Positions 32,593 to 38,589 of a stretch of DNA of 38,589 nucleotides are shown here, piece after piece. Under the pieces are notes generated by a model that saw nothing but the letters and a program-made list of their open reading frames with translations, made no database searches and was not told the DNA's origin. A program made the position numbers and the translations under genes. Within the stretch, counting starts at the first letter, position 1. Every line of letters starts with the position of its first letter. Origin of the DNA: Kiritimatiellales bacterium (lineage in GTDB: Bacteria; Verrucomicrobiota; Kiritimatiellia; Kiritimatiellales; Pontiellaceae); contig JAUVCG010000003.1 of NCBI GenBank assembly GCA_030595785.1, forward strand, positions 1-38,589, written 5' to 3'.

Positions 32593-34382
32593 CTTCTACC
32601 CCATAGCTTAAACAACACAACAGCAGATATGATCGCAACGACTGAAAGGATGGTGGCCGGCATAATTTGACCATAAAGCCAGCAGCCGGTGGCAAACAGC
32701 GCGCTATAGACCAGGGCGCAACCTATTACCATACACAGGATACCTCGCGGCAGATTGACAGCATCGCCTTCGACCTTGCCGCCTTCGGCGTCGATGGCAG
32801 CATAGATGCGCTTCCATCCCTTCCCTCCCGGATTGGTTTTTTTACAGAACGACTTGAGTGTTTCTTCGTCGACCGGCTTGGTGAACATCGCGGCTGTAAG
32901 CCATGCCGCTGTTGTGATGCCCACTCCGATCAACAGTTGCTGCCAGCTCTCCAACCCGTTATCCACAACCTGGAAAACCACTGCCACGACAAACGAAACC
33001 ACCATGGCCACCAGCTCGCTGATGGCGTTGATGCGCCACCAGAACCATCGCAGAATAAAGAGCAACCCGGTACCTGCTCCGATCTGCATCAGAATCTGGA
33101 AAGCCTGCAAGGCATTGGTGAGTTGTAACGCTATGGTTCCGGCGGCGACCATCATCAGCACGGTCGAAATCCGGCCCACCAGCACCAGCTCTTTCTCGGG
33201 CGCATCGGGCTTCACGAAGCGTTTGTAGAAATCGTTCACGACGTACGAAGAGCCCCAGTTGAGGTGCGTTGAAATGGTCGACATGTAGGCTGCCGTCAGC
33301 GAGGCCAGCACCAAACCGAGCCAGCCGGCAGGCAGCACTTTCTGCAGCATAGCCGGATAGGCCAGGTCATCATTCACAATGTTCGGATCAACATTCGGGA
33401 AGGCTTCACGTAAACTTCCCAGGTCTGGAAAAACCACCATCGAACAGAGTGCCACAATGATCCATGGCCAGGGGCGCAAGCCATAGTGTGCAATGTTGAA
33501 AAAGAGCACGGCGCCGGTGGCGTTCTTTTCGTCCTTGGCGGCCAGCATGCGCTGCGCAAGATATCCGCCGCCGCCCGGTTCGGAACCGGGATACCACACA
33601 CTCCACCACTGTACGGCGATCGGAATAACCAGTACGGAAACCAGCAGGTTCATACTCTCGGGCGTATAGCCTCCGCCTTCCGCCGGAACCAGCTGTGGAA
33701 ATAGCGATAGTTTATCCGCCACGGCCGGATGGCTGAACAGTGCAGACAGACTGCCGATCTCCGCTGAATTCACTGCAAAGACCGCCGCACCCACCGCGCC
33801 TATCATGGCAATGATGAACAAAACAAAGTCGGTAAGGAGGACCCCTTTCAAACCGCCGAGCGAGGAAAACAGCACCGTAACAATCGACGCCCACACAATG
33901 CAGTTGATTGGAGATAAACCGAGCATTACCCCGCCGATTTTGATCGCGGCCAGCGACACCGCCGCCATGATCATTATGTTGAAAAAGACGCCGAGATAGA
34001 TCGCACGGAAGCCGCGCAGAAAGGCTGCCGTTTTCCCGCTATAGCGGATTTCGTAAAACTCCACATCGGTTAAAACCTCGGACCGCCGCCAAAGTTTTGA
34101 ATAGATGAAAACCGTCAGCATACCTGTCAACAGGAACGCCCACCAGACCCAGTTGCCCGCCACACCATTCTTTCGAACAATGTCGGTGACGAGATTGGGC
34201 GTATCGGTCGAGAAGGTGGTCGCCACCATCGAAACCCCCAGTAGCCACCACGGCATGTTCCGCCCTGACAGGAAAAAGTCAGAGGAGCTCTTCCCCGCCT
34301 GCCGCGTACACATTATGCCGATGCTCAGCGCCAGCACGAAGAATCCTAAGATAAATCCCCAATCCAGTCCTGTCAGTTGCAC
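32589..34382 (-). CDS. Sodium:solute symporter (SSS family)
   Basis: 597 residues with about 13-14 membrane segments, typical of SSS/NSS-like sugar carriers. FFLSGRNMPWWLLGVSMVAT at the start (FxLxGRxxPWW) and QWWSVWYPGSEPGGGGYLAQ are family signatures. It would import the released amino sugar with sodium. I used a GTG start at 34382, with AAGGAG upstream, 14 bases after the nagB stop. A longer frame to 34415 would overlap nagB and has no binding site. The stop overlaps the GH20 start by ATGA. Confidence 0.88.
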   Translation of the reverse strand: MQLTGLDWGFILGFFVLALSIGIMCTRQAGKSSSDFFLSGRNMPWWLLGVSMVATTFSTDTPNLVTDIVRKNGVAGNWVWWAFLLTGMLTVFIYSKLWRRSEVLTDVEFYEIRYSGKTAAFLRGFRAIYLGVFFNIMIMAAVSLAAIKIGGVMLGLSPINCIVWASIVTVLFSSLGGLKGVLLTDFVLFIIAMIGAVGAAVFAVNSAEIGSLSALFSHPAVADKLSLFPQLVPAEGGGYTPESMNLLVSVLVIPIAVQWWSVWYPGSEPGGGGYLAQRMLAAKDEKNATGAVLFFNIAHYGLRPWPWIIVALCSMVVFPDLGSLREAFPNVDPNIVNDDLAYPAMLQKVLPAGWLGLVLASLTAAYMSTISTHLNWGSSYVVNDFYKRFVKPDAPEKELVLVGRISTVLMMVAAGTIALQLTNALQAFQILMQIGAGTGLLFILRWFWWRINAISELVAMVVSFVVAVVFQVVDNGLESWQQLLIGVGITTAAWLTAAMFTKPVDEETLKSFCKKTNPGGKGWKRIYAAIDAEGGKVEGDAVNLPRGILCMVIGCALVYSALFATGCWLYGQIMPATILSVVAIISAVVLFKLWGRR

Positions 34383-34396
34383 GGCTTCTCCTTGAA

Positions 34397-35185
34397 CTAT
34401 GCGTCTTGCTGCCACCTGGGCTTACCGTCATAGACCCACCGATAATAATCGGATAATGTTAGCGCAGATGCGGCGGGTTCGTCGATAAAAACCTTGGCGG
34501 CCGGATGGTGCTGCAAAATCGATGCGGGCATGATGGCCGAGACCGGTCCCTCGACCATGGCCGCAACCGCTTCGGCTTTGCCTTCGCCAAAAGCCAGCAT
34601 CAGGTTCATCCGTGCATCCATGATGGTGCCGATGCCCATGGTGATGCAGTGGTGCGGCACCTTGTTTTCGTCACCATCAAAGAAGCGAGCGTTGTCGGTC
34701 ACGGTCTGCTGCGTCAGCGTTTTGATGCGGGTGCGCGATGCAAACGACGAGGTCGGCTCGTTAAAACCAATATGGCCATCGGAGCCAATGCCCAGCACCT
34801 GCAGATCTATACCGCCATTTGCAATTATGGTGGATTCATACGTTGCGCATGACAGAGGAATATCGTCGGCCATGCCGTCGGGGATATGAACCTTTTCCGG
34901 ATGGATATTGATCTGGCTGAAGAGGTTTTTCCACATGAAGCTGTGGTAGGACTGCTCGTGTTCTTTTTCCAGCCCGGCATACTCGTCCAGGTTGAACGTG
35001 GTGACCTGGCTAAAGTCCAGCCCGTCTTCCTTATGCAGACGGATCAGTTCCCTGTAGAGCACCAGCGGCGTACTGCCCGTGGCCAGTCCCAGCACCGCGT
35101 TCGGCTTTTCGCGTACCAGTCGCGCCACGACGCGCGCCGCAGCCTCACTGGCCGCCTCTCCATTTTCCTTGATGATGATTTCCAT
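34397..35185 (-). CDS. nagB: Glucosamine-6-phosphate deaminase (NagB)
   Basis: 262 residues, the normal length. It turns GlcN-6-P into fructose-6-phosphate and ammonia. Motifs: LATGSTPLVLY (36-44), catalytic D67-E68 in FNLDEYAG, GIGSDGHIGFNEP (132-144, with D136, H138 and E143) and RTRIKTL. It overlaps the PIG-L gene by one base. In Bacteroidetes a longer NagB carries a PIG-L domain in the same protein (family knowledge), so the two are split here. Confidence 0.95.
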   Translation of the reverse strand: MEIIIKENGEAASEAAARVVARLVREKPNAVLGLATGSTPLVLYRELIRLHKEDGLDFSQVTTFNLDEYAGLEKEHEQSYHSFMWKNLFSQINIHPEKVHIPDGMADDIPLSCATYESTIIANGGIDLQVLGIGSDGHIGFNEPTSSFASRTRIKTLTQQTVTDNARFFDGDENKVPHHCITMGIGTIMDARMNLMLAFGEGKAEAVAAMVEGPVSAIMPASILQHHPAAKVFIDEPAASALTLSDYYRWVYDGKPRWQQDA

Positions 35186-35982
35186 TAGAATACCTCCTTT
35201 AAAGCTTCGGTGCCCATCGGGACATACTTGCCGCCTTCGATCATGTTGACTAATTCACCCTCCTGCCATTTGCGAAGGCGGTACAATGTTGCAAACGAAC
35301 AATCCAGAGCAGCACCGCCCTGCCCGCCCACCAGTTCGCCACCCCGGCGGACGTTATCCTGCATCCACGCGGGCAGCAACAAATGGTATGGGTTTCGAGC
35401 CACCTCCTCGACATGCAGGGAAGTTGCAGCAACAAGATCGGCGACGGTTTTGATATCGGCCTCGACCATCAGGTTCGGGTCGTCCATTGCGCCCCAGTAT
35501 TCCGTTTCCACCACGACACATGAAAAATCGGACTCCATTTTCTCCAACGCATCCACAACCAGAAAGTGAGTCGAAATATGCCGCGAGTTCCAATCCTTGG
35601 AGTGTGGTACAAAAATGATTTCCGGCCGGAAGTTTTCAAGAATCTGAACCATATCTTCGACTTCCAGTGCCTGAAAGTTTTCCGGTTCATGATGAATTTC
35701 CCAACCGAGATAGTTGCAGGCACTTTCCAACTCCCCGGCTCGGCCGGCCTGTCGTTCGACATCGCTTCCGAACGTGACTGGAATATTTATGATCTGCTTC
35801 CCCAGCTCCCTCATTAAGCGCAGCGGCAAAGCACCCGTGATGCACTCATCATCCGGATGTGGTGAGAACAACAGCACCTTTGATGCTGATTCCACCGGTT
35901 CCACTTTGCCGGAAACCGATACGCTCCTTGCCAATTCAGTCGCTCGCTTAATGCTTTCAACAAATTCAAGATATGGATTCAT
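35185..35982 (-). CDS. PIG-L/BshB family deacetylase
   Basis: 265 residues, a cytoplasmic zinc-dependent N-deacetylase. The zinc and catalytic motif SPHPDDE is at 40-46 and the distal PHSKDWNSRHISTH at 126-139. Family members act on GlcNAc-containing small molecules (PIG-L, BshB, MshB). Between a ROK kinase and NagB it is a good candidate to deacetylate GlcNAc-6-P and so replace NagA, which is not in the window. This is inference from context. It overlaps the ROK stop (ATGA) and shares one base with nagB. Confidence 0.85.
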   Translation of the reverse strand: MNPYLEFVESIKRATELARSVSVSGKVEPVESASKVLLFSPHPDDECITGALPLRLMRELGKQIINIPVTFGSDVERQAGRAGELESACNYLGWEIHHEPENFQALEVEDMVQILENFRPEIIFVPHSKDWNSRHISTHFLVVDALEKMESDFSCVVVETEYWGAMDDPNLMVEADIKTVADLVAATSLHVEEVARNPYHLLLPAWMQDNVRRGGELVGGQGGAALDCSFATLYRLRKWQEGELVNMIEGGKYVPMGTEALKEVF

Positions 35983-37367
35983 TTTGATTTTCCAACCATA
36001 GGAAGGCTTGCGGCGGCAACGGCCTGTCCATGCCGCTTGTCCTTCTCGTTCGGGGTTACGATTTCAATCCGCTCTGCCAGCACCGGAAACTCGGCGGCAA
36101 GCACCTCATTGGCTTTTTCAACAATGACCGCCCCGCCTTGTCCGCTGGTCACGCGACCCAGCAGGAGCACCTTTCTGATTTCGTAGAAGTCGGCATAGTG
36201 CGCAATTGAGTAGCCGAGATAGGTTCCAATAGTGGAATAAATTTTCGCGGCGCGTTCGTCGCCCTCGGCCATCCGTTTCTGCACTTCGACAAGTTGTTCG
36301 GGAAATGGCATGCCTTCCGGAAAATCAATGCCGGCCAGCGGGGCAAGCCGCGCCACGGCCTGCTGCGAGAAATACTGCACACCGCAGCCGATATCGCCCG
36401 ACCATTCATCGACGGGGCCGTCTTCGCGATAGTCGACCGGTGCAAAGGCCAGTTCGTTGAGCATGGGTGTAATAGTACCGCAGGGTGTCACATAGCCAAC
36501 AGCTTCGCTGGTTCCCATGGCCAGACCAAGGACAGCATTTTCATTCATCGACATCGAACCGGCCAGCGCGGTCACCTCACCGTCGTTGACAACGTCGAAC
36601 GGAATGTTGCCCCATCGCTCTTTCAAGTCGAAAAAGATACGGCGCACCTTGGATTCGAAATCTGCCGAAGTGACTCCTCTGAAAAGCGAAGCCACGCGCA
36701 CCTCATTATTGACGTAGATGCCTGCGGAACTGCCACCGACAGCATCAACCCGTGGCAGATGAGAGGCTGCACGCTGGAGCGTGTCGTTAATGCCTTCGAT
36801 ATGGTAGTTCGGATCGTTTTCGAAATAGGGATTCCATTCCATCTCTTCGGAAAAAACCACTTCGCCATCGATCACAGCAGCGCATTTTCGGTCGGAACCG
36901 CCGAGGTCGAATCCAATGCGGCACCCGTCGAGATGGCGACCGAGCGGCATGGAGGCTTCGTTGGCCGCAGGAATCTCCCCGAACGAACAGGTGTGGATTT
37001 CCAGTGGCTGAAGATATATCTGCTCTCCGAAAAAGGCATGGTCGAATGCTCGCTCGCCACCGGGTGAATAGATCGCGGCAAGTTTCTCGGTTAGACCGTC
37101 GCATCCTGCAAACAACACCTTGCATCCGCCCCGTTGCCAAAGTAAAAACTTAAGGATGCGCTCCAGATAATGGAGCGTCAGCTCCTCGTTATCTTCTGTC
37201 AGCGGCCGTATGGCTGTCTTGAAAATTGAACAGGTTTCGTCTGGACGCAACAACGCAATGGAAACTTCCACTGATGCATCCGCCTGCTGTAAATAGGCGC
37301 GGTTCCATAATACGGCCGGCACAAATTCCGGATCCAGTTCAGGTTTAATCGATACTTCAACTATCAC
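35979..37367 (-). CDS. ROK-family kinase with N-terminal extension, candidate GlcNAc kinase
   Basis: 462 residues. The phosphate-1 ATP motif IGFDLGGSDRK is at 151-161, preceded by an extra domain of about 145 residues of unknown type. The catalytic region reads DVVNDGEVTALAGSMS, followed by ALGMGTS-like LGLAMGTSEAVGYV. In ROK sugar kinases a conserved aspartate in this place acts as base. ROK kinases phosphorylate glucose, GlcNAc or ManNAc at O6; here GlcNAc is inferred from neighbours. The start is a GTG at 37367 with AGAGGAAA upstream. It is the first gene of the operon. Confidence 0.82.
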   Translation of the reverse strand: MIVEVSIKPELDPEFVPAVLWNRAYLQQADASVEVSIALLRPDETCSIFKTAIRPLTEDNEELTLHYLERILKFLLWQRGGCKVLFAGCDGLTEKLAAIYSPGGERAFDHAFFGEQIYLQPLEIHTCSFGEIPAANEASMPLGRHLDGCRIGFDLGGSDRKCAAVIDGEVVFSEEMEWNPYFENDPNYHIEGINDTLQRAASHLPRVDAVGGSSAGIYVNNEVRVASLFRGVTSADFESKVRRIFFDLKERWGNIPFDVVNDGEVTALAGSMSMNENAVLGLAMGTSEAVGYVTPCGTITPMLNELAFAPVDYREDGPVDEWSGDIGCGVQYFSQQAVARLAPLAGIDFPEGMPFPEQLVEVQKRMAEGDERAAKIYSTIGTYLGYSIAHYADFYEIRKVLLLGRVTSGQGGAVIVEKANEVLAAEFPVLAERIEIVTPNEKDKRHGQAVAAASLPMVGKSK

Positions 37368-37496
37368 AGTGTTTTCCTCTCAATTGAAGCAAGGAGGATG
37401 GAGCACCACAGATAAACCATAAAGGTTTATATTTTATGTTTATTAGCTATATTTTAACTATATTGACTTTTTCCATCATGTAGGCATTCTACCCAC
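37368..37496. promoter_or_regulatory. Divergent promoter region with candidate AraC sites
   Basis: 129 bases between the two divergent genes, very AT-rich. Two copies of CTATATT start 11 bases apart (37447 and 37458), the spacing of direct half-sites on one face of the helix. A perfect 7-bp inverted repeat ATAAACC-n5-GGTTTAT is at 37412-37430. These are the natural candidates for operators of the AraC protein, controlling both directions. Confidence 0.5.
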
Positions 37497-38351
37497 ATGA
37501 AGGAGTCGCTGTTAAAGCTGATAGAACCACCGGATTATTTTTCCGGGATTGGTAAAAGCCAATTACCCACACCGACCAATGTGATCCTGTTTCTCCGGAA
37601 GACTAAAGAAATGCTGCAACAGGAAGCCCTGCAAAATCGATCGCACCACCGCTTCGTACTGGCTTTTAACCTCGAAACCGAAGGGCATGTGCATCTTGAT
37701 AATCTCGCGCTGCCGTTCAACTCTGGACAGGCGCTGCTGATCCTCCCCTACCAGTTCCACCACTTCAGCCAGTTGGCCTCCAGCAAGCTCAAGTGGCTTT
37801 TCTGCACCTTCGAGCTCGAACCACGCACTTTCCTCGAACCATTGAGAAACAGGGTAATCAATACAGGTAACAAGACACGGCAGACCATGAAGGATTTATT
37901 GAATGAGTGGCACCAGCCCCATGCGGAACTCCAAGCAGCACAATTGCAGGCGATCTTACTGCACCTACTGCTTTCATTGAAGCAGGATCGCCAGGCATCG
38001 GGCACCGACATTCCACCGGAACCCCAGGACAACCTTCTGCGAACCATCAACCGCCTGATGGACGAATGGCGGGGCAGAACCGTTGTAGTGACCGACCTCG
38101 CCTATGCTATAGGCTATTCTGAATCGCGCCTGCGCGTTTTATTCAAGGACACCGCCGGAATACCGCTTGGAAGTTATATTCAGAACTACCGGATTAACCG
38201 GGCAATGGCATTGCTGCGAACCTCCACACTATCCATCGCCGATGTCGCTGAAGAGGCCGGCTTCGGATCGCCCCAGGCCTTTAGTCGTATCTTCAAAAAG
38301 AAAACCGGACACACCCCCCGCTCCTATCGTCAGTCACTACATTTAAATTAA
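37497..38351 (+). CDS. AraC/XylS-family transcriptional regulator
   Basis: 284 residues. The N-terminal part (about 1-180) is a cupin-like sensing domain. The C-terminal 90 residues are the double helix-turn-helix: VTDLAYAIGYSESRLRVLFK, then GIPLGSYIQNYRINRAMALL and the second motif SIADVAEEAGFGSPQAFSRI ending in FKKKTGHTPRSYRQ. It faces the amino-sugar operon, so it probably responds to GlcNAc or GalNAc or their phosphates and regulates the ten-gene unit. The ATG at 37497 lies in CCCACATGAAGG; the binding site is weak. Confidence 0.9.
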   Translation: MKESLLKLIEPPDYFSGIGKSQLPTPTNVILFLRKTKEMLQQEALQNRSHHRFVLAFNLETEGHVHLDNLALPFNSGQALLILPYQFHHFSQLASSKLKWLFCTFELEPRTFLEPLRNRVINTGNKTRQTMKDLLNEWHQPHAELQAAQLQAILLHLLLSLKQDRQASGTDIPPEPQDNLLRTINRLMDEWRGRTVVVTDLAYAIGYSESRLRVLFKDTAGIPLGSYIQNYRINRAMALLRTSTLSIADVAEEAGFGSPQAFSRIFKKKTGHTPRSYRQSLHLN

Positions 38352-38589
38352 GGTTCAAGACAACTGCGCGAAATGGGGTCAGCCGATGAATTTTAGAATC
38401 CAGTCTTTTTCCCTGCTCCATTCTATTGCGCACAGCTGACCCCTCTCTCCAATTGCCACTCCCGCCTTCGGGAACTCCCCCGAAAGCAAGTGGCTATTGT
38501 GCGCAAAGCGGTCCATAGGCCTTGACTGGATCCAGGGCACCATTCCCTTTGAAAAGATGGATCTGCTGTTCAGCTATCTATCTGATATA
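38352..38589 (+). repeat. GGGGTCAGC inverted repeat and start of an unidentified frame
   Basis: GGGGTCAGC (38375-38383) and its complement GCTGACCCC (38435-38443) are 51 bases apart, a pattern I associate with REP-associated (RAYT) elements. ATTGCGCACA and TGTGCGCAA (38427, 38495) form a second inverted pair. From about 38450 to the end a plus-strand frame is open and ends with GLDWIQGTIPFEKMDLLFSY, protein-like but cut by the window edge and without a clear start. No family recognised. Confidence 0.4.

Overview
The window looks like a chromosomal piece of a Gram-negative, glycan-degrading member of the PVC superphylum, most likely Kiritimatiellota (Pontiella-like). This is inferred from a combination of genes: lipid A synthesis (LpxA, FabZ), a bacterial V-type ATPase, two PEP-CTERM surface proteins, a sulfatase, GH109 and GH20 enzymes, and many hairpin-forming intergenic repeats. 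No 16S or other phylogenetic marker is present, so the placement is a judgement.

Region 1 (1-5336) is housekeeping. It holds a tRNA-Pro with its terminator, a uridine-kinase-like P-loop kinase followed by a decayed copy of its own 3' end, lpxA-fabZ, a YkgJ-type cysteine-cluster protein divergent from a parvulin lipoprotein, and a PTS EIIA domain protein. Region 2 (4887-15680) is a long minus-strand operon for a complete V-type ATPase in the order G/H, C, I, K, F, E, A, B, D, followed by a UspA protein and the EIIA protein. Some junctions overlap by ATGA, while others carry copies of one hairpin-rich repeat family. An 18-codon leader ORF precedes the first subunit. Region 3 (15728-19325) is a minus-strand cluster of a DsbD/SafE-like membrane protein, a FixI/CcoI-type copper P-ATPase and a small three-helix membrane protein, ended by a terminator.

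Region 4 (19326-23728) is looser accessory DNA. It has a PEP-CTERM protein with a near-consensus promoter, a trypsin-like PEP-CTERM protease that carries an extra 102 residues after its sorting signal, a HEPN-like hypothetical protein, and two gene remnants. Region 5 (23729-38351) is a ten-gene minus-strand operon with a divergent AraC regulator, dedicated to amino-sugar glycans. GH109 (alpha-GalNAc), a PHP-GH20 fusion (beta-HexNAc) and a sulfatase would trim the polymer. An SSS symporter would import the sugar. ROK kinase, PIG-L deacetylase and NagB would take GlcNAc to fructose-6-phosphate, while two NahK-like kinases around a UDP-HexNAc 4-epimerase would feed a sugar-1-phosphate branch. No NagA is visible, and the PIG-L protein is the natural candidate to replace it. 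The window ends in a RAYT-type repeat and the start of an unidentified reading frame.
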